Assembly (NCBI GenBank): GCA_944472155.2
Contig: OX235272.1
Location: forward strand, 9,036,354-9,100,353
DNA length: 64,000 nt
Source: Trichobilharzia szidati
Lineage: Eukaryota; Platyhelminthes; Trematoda; Strigeidida; Schistosomatidae
Direction: 5' to 3'
The number at the start of each line of letters is the position of its first letter. Position 1 is the first letter of the stretch. Below the pieces are notes generated by a model. That model did not search any database. It saw only the letters and a list, made by a program, of their open reading frames with translations, and was not told where the DNA came from. Made by a program: the position numbers and the translations under genes. Shown here piece after piece: positions 1 through 11,705 of this stretch.

Positions 1-1050
1 CAAAGAGTGAATGCATCTGCGATAGCCATTGACTACAAGGATTTTGATTCATATCATCACCAATTGTCTCAAGCCATTGGTTCTTACCATCCCAAGGACC
101 CCAACCAGTCGGGAAGTCTACAGCTCCCAACGTGGCTCACTGACTGGCTGGCTTAAACTAATTGTTGAGGATTTCATTGACAGATAGAGCCATGATTTCT
201 TTTGACCATCACCGGCTCTTTACCAACATCATCGATCCTATGTCAGCTAACATTGCCCATTGTTGAGGAAGGCGATCGATGGCTAGGCATGCGTAACACA
301 TGTCCTAAACATCTCAATCGATGCAGCTGCTTCACAACCTCGTCGATTCACTTATCCTTCTTACCTAGCACTCGACCGAAGCCTAACATCAATGCTACTC
401 ATCCTATTATACCATCTAACCTTACACGGGAGATAGGACGCAGACATCTATGATCAAAGATATCTAGTCAGCCTTTTCCTGCCTTCCAATTTCAGTGGCC
501 ATGTCTAACAGCCATAAAGGAGGTCAAAGCGAACTGCTGAGCAGTACACACGCCCTTTGGTCGATAGCCAACCGGATATCACTTTTACACCAGACATGGT
601 GTAAGTTGGTTAATAAACGCCAAACGAGCCTTCTGTCACCGTGCTGAGATTTCTTCAGCAATCAACCCACTGGGGGTGGCTAATGCAACTCTCTGAATAA
701 GTGAAACGGTCAACACGGTCCACCAACCATTTCACTCCCTACCTTTAAGCTAGGAGTGAGTTCATGTAATCCAGTCCTGTAGCATAACCTTACATTTGAC
801 AACAGGAGTGAATTGAATGCCAAAGAAGATTCGACGATTGCTGCTACTCAAAGTGTGTGTTCATAAGACTCTGCTGTATTTTATCAGCGTCTTCACCTAG
901 GTGGAAGGACTATATAATCTGCATACTTTAAGTCAACGAGACTATTGTTCCCTGATAATAAGTCAATTCCTGAGTCGCTGATGTCGGTCGGCAATTAGGG
1001 TTAAGTCCATTAGTACATTCATGATGAAATTAAACAGAACTGAATTCCAA
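1..1050 (-). mobile_element. LINE A (RTE/SR2-like) 3' fragment, decayed
   Basis: This is the same sequence as the better-preserved copy at 16.9-18.5 kb. Read on the minus strand, 590-1030 matches the part of the reverse transcriptase just after the YADD motif (a KCK-MLQDW-like stretch near 780-800), and 1-590 matches the C-terminal and 3' untranslated part. Many stops and frameshifts are present, so it codes for nothing now. It runs off the left edge of the window. The family assignment as RTE-like is inference from RT style and from its relatives in the window. Confidence 0.75.
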
Positions 1051-1066
1051 GCACTAGGACGAAATA

Positions 1067-1140
1067 ACTGTCCAGTATTCCCTGCAGCTTTCCAGTAGTG
1101 TTTCTCTAGCTGATATCAGCCAGTAATCATACCTGTAATC
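1067..1140 (+). repeat. SINE-alpha 3' fragment
   Basis: The piece starts at the CTGTCCAGTATTCC segment that follows the hammerhead-like region in fuller copies and runs through the CTAGCTGATATCAGC tail segment. The tRNA-like head and the hammerhead core are missing. Confidence 0.6.
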
Positions 1141-1709
1141 AATCACATCTCTACGAAGCTACTGGAAAGCATCAAATATTCGCAAAACTGACATTTGAAT
1201 CACGATAAAAGTCGCTTTTTTGAAAAAAAAGACCTAATTTAATTTAATCTGATATTTTTAAGGTATATATAGCACACCATACGTGGCTGTTTAGAGAGAG
1301 AGAGAGGAGGGAAACAGTTTCGTTGAAATCAGATATGGCTACACAAATACACATCGTAGTAATAGTAGTAGTGGTAGTCTTTCCTGATCTCTTCCTATTC
1401 AACCTTTCTTCGACTTTGTCGGTCACTCTTTCATTGATAAACACACTAGCACACACACGCACACATGCACAATTTCCTATGAATGTCACATACCATTTGT
1501 TTGACATTCACAAAGATATGCCATCTATCTTCTTTACTCTATTATCATCTGTTATCCTGTCGAAAAAAACACAACAACAACCAGTGTTTTCATTCCAGAC
1601 ATAAGGTGTGTAATTCCTATTCTCTGTCTTCCTTCTTCCTTTGTGTGTGTGGGGGTGCGCGCGAGTGTGTCAGTGAGTGCCCATCTGTGCCCCCAATGTT
1701 TTTTGGTGA

Positions 1710-1750
<41 letters not shown>

Positions 1751-2180
1751 TAACAGTTGCTACTACTTTTTGCGATATATAATCTATTCCGCTTTCATCT
1801 TCTCCTCGTATGTGTGTGTACGTGTGCATAGTGTATGTGTTCTGTATGGATCTACAAAGATAAATGTTTCTTTGACATGAAATGAACAACTGTCTATCTA
1901 AAGTATTCCAAAGTATCTTTATTGTATGATACAATAATAATAATAGTAATAATAATAAAAAATAATTAAACAAGAGAACAATGAAGAAGATGAATGATAC
2001 TGAGTGTTATTCACTACGGTGGTGATAATGGTGATTTTGATGAATATATATACATATATGTATATGTATGTTTTTTCATTATTTTTTTAAAAACATTTCT
2101 AGTGGAATATTGTAGGCGTTAGACTTTGAAGTTTTCATTTTCAAGGGGTTTAGTTTTGTAGGCATTTGAGTGATGTTTGT
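1141..2180. other. No gene seen; AT-rich DNA with simple repeats
   Basis: The stretch holds short GA, CA/TG, AT and AAT tracts. The ORFs here are low-complexity and mirror each other on the two strands, as expected for simple sequence. No transposon protein motif was recognised. Confidence 0.5.
1713..1745. repeat. (TA)n microsatellite
   Basis: Uninterrupted TA dinucleotides over about 33 bp, followed by AT-rich sequence. Probably length-variable. Confidence 0.95.
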
Positions 2181-2184
2181 CAGA

Positions 2185-2320
2185 TGGTCGTTTCGTCCCA
2201 ATTTGGGACTCCTCAGCATTACTCATTTTTTTCAGACAGAGGGTTAAAGCCTCAGGATATTCAAGTTACACGGTGAACTAGTTGACCACTTAGCCAGTGG
2301 GATGGAGTCCAATAGTCAAT
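2185..2320 (-). repeat. SINE-alpha copy, strongly decayed
   Basis: On the minus strand the order is box-A-like TGGCTAAGTGG near 2296, a worn tRNA-like head, then a GAGTCCCAAATTGGGACGAA hammerhead-like stem II near 2190-2215. The tRNA-like box B is badly eroded. The 2321-2634 stretch next to it holds nothing I recognise. Confidence 0.5.
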
Positions 2321-2634
2321 CGATGGATTACTGTGGTGAGTGCTACTTATAATCCGATATAAGTAGTATATCAGAAAGCGAATTCAGAAAAGTAACAATA
2401 TGTTTTGCACACTGGAAAGAGCAATCAAAGAAGAGAAGTATGAGAAGAATGTTGCGATATGATGCAGAATCCAAGAAGCTATCGAATGTGACGATATTCA
2501 ACCAATTTGTCAAGGATGTGGTAAATGATGTGCAAATGGCGGTTTGAAAATATGGTATACCAAATTTACCTCTGTACAATACGTTTCACCGGCCTCCTTT
2601 ACATTCAAACTTATAAGAATTAGCGATTTTTAGT

Positions 2635-2975
2635 GCTACCACTAGCCAATGTCATCGTTGGTGAGTATATGTCCTCACTGCTGACCGGGTGGACCTCACT
2701 TCTGGTCACGATTTCTCACTAGGACTTCAGGCAGCTTCATCCTGCAGCCGTTGTGTCGGATCCCAGTGGTAGAATGGTCAACAAGCTTGCCTGGATTGGA
2801 ATCTCACTGGGTGTGTACTGTCGACGAGTTCATGAGAAGGAGGACGAAACTGCTGTCCAGTAGTACTGGACAGTAGCTAGTAGCTGGTTTTTAATGGTTC
2901 TCTAGCTGACATTATTTTACGCCATGATGAGATTTGAAACATATCAAATCCCTACGACAAACAAACTTTTGAAAA
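2635..2975 (+). repeat. SINE-alpha with upstream leader
   Basis: A leader segment (2635-2755; the GGACCTCACT...GGTCACGA...TCTCACTAG block) precedes a tRNA-like head and a hammerhead-like segment at about 2815-2872 (GTACTG, then TCGACGA where CTGANGA is expected, then GACGAAACTGCTGTCCAGTA). The same leader plus SINE arrangement occurs at 10.28-10.6 and 33.12-33.45 kb. Confidence 0.65.
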
Positions 2976-3110
2976 CAACTACGGAGTGCTGGATAGTTGT
3001 TTCATCCTAATTCGGGACTCTTCAGCACTACGCATCCATGTTGCCAGCGTTAGGGATGGAATCCCAGGGCTTTCACCTAACTTGTCCTACTGGCGGCTTT
3101 TAGTGCTCTT
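2976..3110 (-). repeat. SINE-alpha copy, tail to tail with its neighbour
   Basis: Minus-strand copy ending in a GGAGTGCTGGATAGTTGTTTCATCC block (hammerhead-like 3' half plus stem II). It is arranged tail to tail with the plus-strand copy at 2635-2975. The tRNA-like head is badly worn. Confidence 0.5.
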
Positions 3111-3174
3111 TGCAGTGCAACAAAGTCTTTATTAAGTAGTCCTGGAAAGATTAAGCGGAATAGGGGAGCAATAA

Positions 3175-3670
3175 AGAAGAATAGTCAGTAGAGTAGAAAA
3201 TGACTGATATCAGATCGTTTTAGCTTCCTTACGTATAATGTCAAAGGAAATGTCTTCTTAGAACCTAGCATGATTTGAGAAGACCAGGAATCAGGATCGG
3301 AGGAAACACACACTCCATCTATGACAGTGGAACCATGTGAACTAACCAGTTCATATAAGTCGCGATGGATTCTGAAAGTGAAGTTAACCACCTGACTGAT
3401 ATCTGGAGGGGTTAAGCTTTAAAACATTTGACGAGGACCACTGACTAATTTCTGATAAAAAAAAGTTATTCATTTTAGAACAGTCTGACTGAGAATTAAC
3501 CGTCGGCATAGAAACAGTCAGATCATCGGCATACTTAACAAAACTGACTTCATCAGACTGGGGCAAGTCATGTAAGGAGATAGAAAACGAAAAAGGGGAG
3601 AGAACAGCTCCTTGAGGTACACCAACTACAATAAGTGAAGGAGGCAAAAGAGGACTTCCCATTGTAAACA
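3175..3670 (-). pseudogene. CR1/jockey-like LINE reverse transcriptase fragment
   Basis: Two minus-strand reading frames join over this stretch. The first (about 3384-3662) shows RT motifs VPQGAVLSPF and KYADDL separated by about 35 residues, the spacing expected for the RT palm. The second (3185-3391) continues into the thumb (SHGSTVIDGV, then a LYVRKLKRSDIS stretch). The frames overlap with a frameshift near 3388. The sequence style resembles the CR1-like LINE fragment at 15.8-16.5 kb. It is 5'-truncated and has no endonuclease. Once it would have copied LINE RNA at the target site. Dead copy. Confidence 0.7.
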
Positions 3671-4460
3671 GTGTACTGCTTTCTATCAGAAAAACACTTA
3701 TTATTAGTTCAGCTTGTTTGATAAAAGAGGCCTACTACTGCCTTCCATCGCTACTTTCGGCACAGAGATATTCTGGGAAAAGGTAGTCCAGCAGCTATTC
3801 TCAGAGTTCGATAGCCCAATATACAGACAGATAGATAGAAGCCTACGGTTTGATTTTGGTGGTAATTCTGAAAAATCTCCTTATAATAGATGAACGTTCT
3901 TGTAGAAGACTCATAACACACTACTGATAAAAACTCTTGTCAGTAATACATGACACGCTAGGATAATAAGGGAAAAGGAAGGTTTCAACCCTTCAAGAAT
4001 AGAAGCTTAATGTGTGATCGTCTAAATTCTCCCCTCACCCTCCTCTCACCCCTGTTATTATGCAATAAGATGTATTTTTAGACTGTAGCGATAAACAGAT
4101 ACGTTAATATGATGGCTAAGTACAACAGATAATTCATCTATCTCTCTCTCTCTTTAATAACATTTTGTTGACTCCTTAATTGATTTATTATATAACTCCA
4201 GTCTGTCAACCATTAAGCAGTAATTGTCATAATTTGACATTTTTGGTAGAGTTAAGATCATTTTCTTGAAATGTACTCATTTAAGAGTTAATTGCATCAT
4301 AATACTGATGTGTACAAGTGTTTTATTATTTGTCAATTGATGTAATAATTATAATATGCACTAAAGATGAAAAGGAAAGTTAAAAATCTGTATTAATCTG
4401 AATGAATTTGAGCTTTGAAGAGCTTCTCTTGAAATGCACAATAAATGTTCACTTTTTCCA
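3671..4460. other. No feature recognised
   Basis: AT-rich DNA with a short CT tract near 4140-4155. No ORF resembles a known family and I see no clear repeat with the rest of the window. Confidence 0.45.
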
Positions 4461-4465
4461 TATTA

Positions 4466-4545
4466 GTCAGTGGTTCTCTAACTGATGTCAGCTCATGATG
4501 AAATCCTCCACGCAATCAAATAAAATCCCTACAAAACCAATATTT
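4466..4545 (+). repeat. SINE-alpha 3' tail
   Basis: The AACTGATGTCAGCTCATGAT tail segment followed by ATCCCTACAAAACCAATA. Nearly the same tail is at 39.6 kb and 23.6 kb. It abuts the PLE fragment that follows. Confidence 0.65.
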
Positions 4546-5495
4546 GGTAAATCACACAGTGAAACAGTATTATTTACTGGATGACGTTTTGAACAAAATT
4601 TATTGTTCATACTCATATCAATTGTGATCACACGACTTTGACACTTGAGTTTTATAGTTTTCTTTGTTCTCTCCTATTTGTCGTATGGGTAGTAGAATTT
4701 TCCAGATATCGGAGACAGGTGATGAATCATTCCTATTACATGTATTTGTAGTTGATTCGATGAACAAAGCTTCTGTTATCAATCTCTCTCTATACCCTGT
4801 GATATTAGATTTTAAAACTGTCATCCTATCCCATCCTATTATGTGGTTGCGTGTAACTGCATGTAGTGCTATATCTGAACTATTCTCTAGATTTCTTATC
4901 TTATTCGGGTCAACCAATCTAGATTTTGCTAGGTTTTTATGTTCAGCTAGTCTGACTGCCCCTGTTCTACTAGTTTGACCTATGTATTCGACCTGACAAT
5001 CATTACAAGGTATGAGATAAACTAAATTGTTTTGTTTTAAAGGCTCTATAGGATCCTTTAACCGACAAAGCTAATTTCTAATTCAGTTTGTAGGTTTGAA
5101 TGCCATTTTTATTCCTGCCTTGTTACGAATTCTGCGTAAGGCTTCCGAGGTTCCTTCCTTGTATGGAATTACTACTGATGATTTAGATTCCTTATTGTTG
5201 GTGTCGTCATTAATATTATTATTATTGTCACTATTATCATTATCACTATTATTGTTATTACCACTATCGCTATTATCATTATTTATTTTATTTTTACATT
5301 TCCTTACATATTTCCTGACTAATTTGTCCGGGTAATTATTAAGTTTCAAGGCCTTGGTACTACTTAATTTTTGTGCTCTGTCATTTAAACATTTCAGCAA
5401 TCCTATTTTCACTGACATAGGATGGGATCATCTGAAATCCAAATATCTGTTTGAGTGTGTGGGTTTCCTGTAAACACTAGTGTTTAACTTCCCAT
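4546..5495 (-). pseudogene. Penelope-like element: RT tail, linker and GIY-YIG endonuclease
   Basis: On the minus strand the order is: the end of the RT (VYRKPTHSNRYLDF motif near 5440-5480), a KIGLLKCLNDRAQKL stretch, an asparagine/aspartate-rich linker (about 5210-5300), a VVIPYKEGTSEALRRIRNKAG block (near 5105-5180), then a GIY-YIG nuclease (LVYLIPC...YIGQTSRTG...RLAEHK near 4920-5030) and its C-terminal region (4618-4917). PLE proteins are RT plus GIY-YIG, which nicks the target so the RT can prime. A frameshift separates the two long frames. The piece is 5'-truncated, ending in pseudo-LTR-like sequence near 4546-4620. Confidence 0.85.
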
Positions 5496-5569
5496 GTTCT
5501 TTCCTCTTTACGTTGCAATCTAACATCTAACATGTTCACTTTTTATTCAATACGGAACTATGTAAATAA

Positions 5570-6760
5570 ATCGATGATGTGGCAATGGGGCTAATTCCAC
5601 TAGGACCCATTCGAGCCGACATTTACCTTGCGAAACTAGAAAATGGGCCTTTGAAGGATGTTATTCGATGAACTTGAATTCCATTGTCGGTGTACATGGA
5701 TGGATGATACATTTTCGATTATGATGAAAAATGAGAATGAAGCAAAGAACATCTTGCATGGATAAATTTAACGAGGTTCCTCCTGCAGTAAATTTTACTA
5801 TTGAGAAAGAAAAAGACTCTAGTATTTCATTTCTAGACGTCCTTATGACTAGAAAAGGGGATGGCACAATAAGAAAAAGTGTGTATATTAGAAAACCTAC
5901 ATCAACTGATTGTCAGTATACTCATTTTTTCAGCTTCATGCTCTTGAAATACAAACTCAATCTGAAAAAGTGCTTCGTCCACACAACAAGAGCAATCTGC
6001 TCTGATGAATGTCTTGATGAGGAACTTAATATTATTACACGGTTACTGAGTGAAAATAGTTGTCCAGAGAAGTGTATTGATAAGAATATGAATCTAAAAT
6101 CAAAGCAGCTCAAGGTACCAATAGTTCCTAAAAAGGCCTTATTCTAACAAATTCAGTTCCTTGGGGACAACATCAGCGGGATACTAACACAGCGCCTTAG
6201 AAATGCGGTAAAAAGAGCATTCAGTGCTGCCGCCGAATTACGCTGTGTCTTCAAAACCACTGCTCTCTTGCGTTCGGGAGCAAAAGATAAACTGTCTAAT
6301 CTCGCCTCTTCCATGTATATCTACCAATTTAACTGCTCCTGTGGAGCCAGTCAGTTACATAGGCCGTACAATTAGGCATGTTTCTCGTCGAATTTCTGAA
6401 CATCACCCTGTGTGGTTAAGCAAAGGACAAACAAAATCTGTTCGCAGCGCCATTCTATCTCATCTTGTGGATACAACGGAACACAAGATTGACGTTAACC
6501 ATGCTTTCAGGGTCATTTACCGCATACCAACGAATCTCAATTTTGCCTTAAGAGTTAGAGTACTAAATATTGCTGAAGCTGTTGGGATCCAGATTAACAA
6601 GCCTAATTCATATGTCCAAAAGAAGTTAGTTCAGACATTATCCTTACCACTTGGCCATCTAGGCTCGAATGATCCTGAATTTTGTGGAGTTTTCCTAATT
6701 TTAGTTGATATTCTATTTGCTACTATATCTTTGTTATTATTATAATTTATGCATCTTTAG
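5570..6760 (+). pseudogene. Penelope-like element, second family: RT and GIY-YIG fragment
   Basis: Plus-strand order: GPIRADIYLAKLE (RT motif region, near 5605), a MDDTF motif where YVDDTF is usual (near 5700), FTIEKEKDSSISFLDV (5800s), YIRKPTSTDCQYTHF (near 5890), then a GIY-YIG nuclease (YQFNCSCGAS then YIGRTIRHVSRRISEH, near 6320-6400) and a C-terminal IAEAVGIQINKP region near 6570-6605. A frameshift falls inside the nuclease start and others lie near 6150-6230. It lies back to back with the minus-strand PLE at 4.5-5.5 kb but belongs to another PLE family. Not functional. Confidence 0.8.
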
Positions 6761-7019
6761 TGAAATGTGGTACTTCTATTGATCTTACTTTAGAAATCGA
6801 TATTATCTAAAAAAACACCAATATTGTTATTGACTATTATTCTAGAATATTCTATGTATATAAACACACATATATGTAATTGTAGAGCCACAAGAGGAGA
6901 TTATCGAAAAGGATATTCTTTGCTGAATTATTTTGTATTTTATATATGTCTGATTGATTGTTTTCTCTGTATTGTATTTAAGTAGTTTTATGCCCGTCAC
7001 ATCAACCTATAATGAATAA

Positions 7020-7115
7020 TGATTTCTTGCTAGCCAGCCGGCCAGCCAGTGAGATGGAAGCGATCAAACACCAGATAGTCGTTTCGCTTCTTTGGGGTTG
7101 GGAGCTCATCAGAGA
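7020..7115 (-). repeat. SINE-alpha remnant with CTGATGA and GAAA blocks
   Basis: The minus strand reads CTGATGAGCTCCC..., then GCGAAACGACTATCTGG, which is the order of a hammerhead core and a partial stem II. The stem I partners do not match, so a working ribozyme is unlikely. It is flanked by a GCCAGCCAGTGAGATGGAAGC block. Confidence 0.4.
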
Positions 7116-7249
7116 GAGAGGTGTTCCAGTTTGACTCATCTCAGAAAGAGTCAAATCAAATTACACGTTTCGACGTGGAATTTCATCACATCCCTTTGTG
7201 AAACGATAGATTTGCCAAATAAGTACCACTGGTTGATTACTGATATAAA

Positions 7250-8960
7250 GATAAAACTTGGGCACTGTGGTGGTAGAGTATAACTCCATTATGGATGAGA
7301 TTTTATTTTGATAAATCTCGCAGTGTTATACATTAATATTAACGGATGACCACATTTCAAGCACAATTTATTACTACTGCTCATAATCATATCAAGGCAC
7401 TACTCACTCACACAACTTTCTAACTTCGTTTATATACACGAGTAAAAATTGATGCGATTAGACATTTGATTGAATAAAATCAATAATATAAGATGAAGTA
7501 CATTCGGAAATAATAATGATATTAATGTTATCGGTCAAATACAATCAGATGGGAAGGGAAATAAGATGTTTTTATAGTAAAATAAATAAATAAATAACTT
7601 GTTAGAATGTAATAATGTGAATTGAACTGAATGCATTTTAACACTATTATTTATTATCCTCCTCTGATTTAACTCAATGGTGGTAATAATATCTTCCATA
7701 TCTCTGGTTTTTGCAGCGATGAATCACTTCTATTACATGTGTTGTGTCGGGTGTAGACTCGATGAAGTAGGCAGGATTCAGTAATCAACCTCTCTCTTTC
7801 AACTTACCTATATTACTTTTTAGAATTTTAACTCTGTCCCACCCACCCTGTTATGTGGTTGTGTTAATGCATACAGTGCAGTGTAGTGCTGAGTGCTTTT
7901 TTCTAAATTACTTATCTTCGCTGGTGGGGTCAATCATTCTAACCTTAGGTAAATTCTCATGTTCTGACAGACAGTGTCATTACTCCCGATCCACTAGGTT
8001 GACTCACCTATGTAGTCGACCTCACTCACAGTCATTGGAAGGGATTTTGTAAATTATATTATTTAGTTTAATTGGGTCAACCGACAGGGTCCTTTAACCT
8101 ACAGAGCTTGTCCTACCTGAGTGAGTTTGTACGTTTCAATGCCACCACCCTAGTGCCTGCTTCATTGAGAATCCTACATAGAAAGGTTCTCAGATGTCCC
8201 CTCCTTACATGGCAAAACTACTGTAGATGCTTTATATTCTTTCTTATTTATGTTCTCATTACTAGTTTTACAATTATTTTTATTTTGCTTTTGACCTTTT
8301 TGATATTTCTAATGAATTTTATAGGATAGTTAGTTATTTAACGCTAACGCTTCTTCTATCTGTTTCATTTCATCATTTAGGCTTTTTGTTGTACTACTTA
8401 GTACTATTGCTGGATATGTCAGACACTTAACTAAGTCTGCCTTCACAGACAGAGAACGAACGGATGAAGTGATGAATTAAAGAGGTCTAAATATCGATTA
8501 GCAGAATGCGTTAGCGTTTTATAAATACTAGTATGCAGTTTACCTTCTATTCGTTTTATTTTACAATCTAACATCTCAGCTAATTCTCCTTATTCATTTT
8601 CCGATTCAAATAAATGTGAATTTTATTCCCTCTACTAGTGAAATCATATGTGTCAAGATGCTAGAGAGAGATATGTTATGTTTTTAACACTGTGTGTGAA
8701 AGTGTCATCCACATATCTCCAGCATATTATCTTTGTAGTAGGATTAAATGTAGTGTTAAGAGGAATATTTTCCCAGCTGTCATCCAATAAAGATATCTGC
8801 TATGATAGGGGATATTGGTGAGCCCATCGCTACTGGTTGATGCGTGAGTAGCGTGGATGGTATACAACTGCTACTCATCTCAATCAATCAGTAGTTCATA
8901 CTACGATGAATTTATGCGTATTTTCTTGATTACTATTCATGGTACCAAGCAGGTATCAAA
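7250..8960 (-). pseudogene. Penelope-like element, decayed minus-strand copy
   Basis: From right to left on the minus strand: RT with a CWRYVDDTF motif (near 8700-8725), a KCL...SSTTKSLNDEM linker region (8380-8440), a worn block like VVLPCKEGTSENLSM (8200), a nuclease-like region near 8000-8110, its C-terminal part (7690-7860), and a pseudo-LTR (7250-7400, TTGGGCACTGTGGTGGTAGAG to CTCATAATCATATC). The order matches the copy at 4.5-5.5 kb. Multiple frameshifts; dead. Confidence 0.7.
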
Positions 8961-9468
8961 TATTGGTGCGCGATCTGAATAGTTTCGGCTTCCAGAGGAA
9001 ACTGTACTGAAAGTTTACCCTTCGAACTGTGTAAATTGCCAGTTTGATCAGGATCTGTAGCAAAATACATAGATTCTGTGATTCCTTTGCCTTCAAAGTA
9101 GAACAAGGGGTTTCATGCTTCGAGAATTGAAGTTTCATTAGCAGTGGCGTTGTTATTGTCCTGCCTTGTGTGTTGACAGCCTCAATTCCATTCTTAGCTC
9201 CTTTGAGGGTTCACTATTGCCTAGGCTAGATTTAGGAGTGAGACGGTGAGGAATCGACGAATGCGAACCATGTACGTGCTACATATATACTATTGACTCA
9301 TATGAATAGTCGGAGTGCATTTACGTTAAGTTGTATACTTGTCGGACAGACATGTATTAGTAATTTCAAAGGCGGATTGCCTACAACTTAGGCTACCAAA
9401 AACTTCCATCTCCCTATTGTATATATTTTCTCTCCTTCGGTTTGTTCCAGTCGATTAAAATATAACCT
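8961..9468. other. No feature recognised
   Basis: I see no protein motif, tRNA-like box or repeat here that matches other parts of the window. Confidence 0.4.
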
Positions 9469-9469
9469 C

Positions 9470-9645
9470 TAATGGTCTACGAGCTCGCCTTGTAACCCAA
9501 AGGTTTTGGGCCCAAGCCTCGGTGGGTGCACACTGATAAAGAGTCCCAGACTGGGACGAAACTGCTTTCCAGTACTCCCAGCCGGCTTTCCAGTGGTTCT
9601 CCAACTGATATCAGCTCATGTTGAAATCCTTCAACCAATCTAATG
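9470..9645 (+). repeat. SINE-alpha, near full length
   Basis: The tRNA-like head (AATGGTCTACGAGCTCGCC... to a worn box B, GGGCCCAAGCC) is followed by a hammerhead-like block (CACACTG, ATAAAGA, GTCCCAGACTGGGAC, GAAAC, TTTCCAGTA) and the tail (AACTGATATCAGCTCATG). Stem II is perfect (GTCCC/GGGAC). The core before it (ATAAAGA) departs from CTGANGA at positions 3 and 5, so cleavage is unlikely. Confidence 0.7.
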
Positions 9646-10029
9646 GTATTATCTACTCTTGTGTATGTATTTAAATTGTTTATAAGCTCCTAATTCGCAA
9701 ACTTGAGGAATGGCCTGATTGTGGATGGCAATGTATCCTAATACATAAGATAACTGTTCTTCAGTTATGTCCTTGAGTCTCAAAATCTACTTTTGAACAT
9801 CTTACAAATGACTTTCAGCCAGATATATCGTAGATTTCTTGAAGGAGACAAAGCAGATAGATATATCATAATGGAATGGTTTGTGCCTCAGCTGAGAGAG
9901 CACTGTATCCCTGAATATACTGTTAATTAATTAATATTTTACTTGAAGATATTGCATGAAGGGAAAATATCATGCAATAAACTTCTCTGAAAATTTTGTA
10001 CATTTTATAAATACTACTGTCCAGAATAA
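9646..10029. other. No feature recognised
   Basis: AT-rich sequence with no ORF or repeat I can place. Confidence 0.4.
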
Positions 10030-10605
10030 AGATTTTTTACGAGTTTGATCACGGATTGATATCAGTTAGAGAACCAGCATTGAAAACCAGCACTGAAGTA
10101 CTGGACGGCCAGCTGTTTCATCCTAGTTTGGGAATCATTGGCAGTACTCACCCACAGAGTGGGTTTTGAATCCAGGACCTTCCAGTTACAAGGCAAGCTA
10201 TCCCGCATACCATTCAGCTATTGGGACCCGATTCTATGGCTAGCCCATGAGTTCTAACTACTTCTACCAATCCTTGATTTAGCGCGACTACCAACCAATG
10301 TCATCTGTGGGACATCCATCCTCACATGTGACATCTGGATGGACCTCACTGGTCACGACTTCTCACTAAAACTAACTCCAGGAAACTCCATCCTGTAGCA
10401 AGTCATTAGCGAGCATCAGATTAATTTTCAAGAGTTGGTTTGTAAGGATTAGATTTATTTTTACGAGTTGATCACTCACCCACTGGTGCGTACTGCCGAT
10501 GATTCCCAAACTAGGATGAAACAGCTGTCTGTCCAGTACTCCAGTGCTGGTTTTCAACGCTGGTTCTCTAACTGATATCAATCCTTGGTCACACTTGTAA
10601 AAAAA
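10030..10605. repeat. Head-to-head pair of SINE-alpha copies with shared spacer
   Basis: A minus-strand SINE (about 10030-10245: tail, hammerhead-like block at 10090-10150, tRNA-like head with box-A-like TGGCTGAATGG-type sequence) faces a plus-strand copy (about 10465-10605) across a ~220-bp spacer (GCGCGACTACC... to GCAAGTCATTAGCGAGCATCAG). The plus copy lacks the tRNA-like head but has GTACTG-CCGATGA...GATGAAACAGCTGTCTGTCCAGTAC. The same architecture and the same spacer occur at 32.92-33.46 kb. Confidence 0.75.
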
Positions 10606-10689
10606 ATTTTAATCCTTACAAACCAACTCTTGAAAATAAAGATTTTATTATTATTACTTATTATCATTCAGTAGTATGTCTCCTGTCGC

Positions 10690-11705
10690 ACATTTTGTCA
10701 CCTTCCCTGTTATCATTTATTATTATTATTATTTCCTTTAATTCCTAGAGGAACATAGGGCTTCAGCCGTGCGTCTCCATTGCGTTCGGTTCTCTGCTAC
10801 AGTCTTCACCTGGCTCCAAGCCTGCCCACATGTTTTCATCTCCTCTTCACATGACCTCCTCCAAGTCACCCACCCTCGCTCTGACGACCAACTCGCCACT
10901 TCCCTTTCGGGTTCCACTCGAGCGATGGCTTGTCTAGTGATGTCACTTGATGGTTTGTTTCCTCAGAGTATGGCCAGCCAATCCATCTCCATTTCTTCCT
11001 GCCTATTTGTTTCACAATCGGTTCTGCTGGGTTGGTTCGCCCATTGCCAGAGATCTCTGTTGCTGATCTTTTCTGGCCGGCCATCTGATCTTGAGTGGTA
11101 TTGAGCGAAGACAACTGTTAATGAAGGTCTGTAGTTTGTTTGAGATGCTCTTTATGACGCGCAGTGCAAGTATCTGATCCGTATAGTGAGTAGCACTGAC
11201 TGACCTCATATTGGAGTTGAAAATCCGGATCTTATCTTCGTTTTCATGCTGAGTGTTTTTGACCTCGACACAGACTTGAGAGTAGTGGAAGCTTGTCTTG
11301 CTTTTCCGATTCTTGCTTTGATATCCTCGTCAGTTCCGTTCTCCTGTAGTTGAAACGATGCTTCCCAGGTCGGTTGGTGAAGGAGGTTGTTTCTCTCAGG
11401 TTCCTTCCATTTATGCTGATTGTTGTCTGTTGTTGTTGTTGCTGTTGGTGTTGGCCATGAATCTTCATCACCTCTGTTTTCTCTATGTTCACCTGAAGTG
11501 TAGGCCTATCTTTGATGCTTCTTCCTCTGTCAACTTGTTGCTTTTCACTTGCATATCTTCCACTTTATGGGAAATCAGACATATATCATCGGCGAAGTTC
11601 AGATCCTCCAAGTGATTTGTGTGAGTCCATTTTATGCCTGTTTCCTCATTGCCCGCTGTTTGTCGCATTATCCAATCTACTGCAATCAGCGTCAAAAAAG
11701 TCATG
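10690..11705 (-). pseudogene. LINE B (RTE-like) 3' part
   Basis: Minus strand, right to left: WIMRQTAGNEETGIKWT and FADDICLISHK (the RT YADD-type motif, near 11560-11660), SNKL...EEASKIGL, a glutamine-rich SINGRNLRET region (near 11400-11440), an ALRVIKSISNKLQTFINSCL stretch (11090-11180), a WRWIG motif (near 10995), then a 3' end reading GGAGACGCACGGCTGAAGCC and an ATT-type repeat tail. An AAT/ATT simple-repeat tail is typical of RTE-clade elements. Several frameshifts. Other copies: 34.4-36.3, 44.2-45.1 and 48.5-49.6 kb. Confidence 0.8.

Noticed and set aside
5210..5300. ATT-rich run that resembles a microsatellite
   Set aside because: On the minus strand it is an in-frame Asn/Asp/Ser linker of the PLE protein, kept as coding relic.
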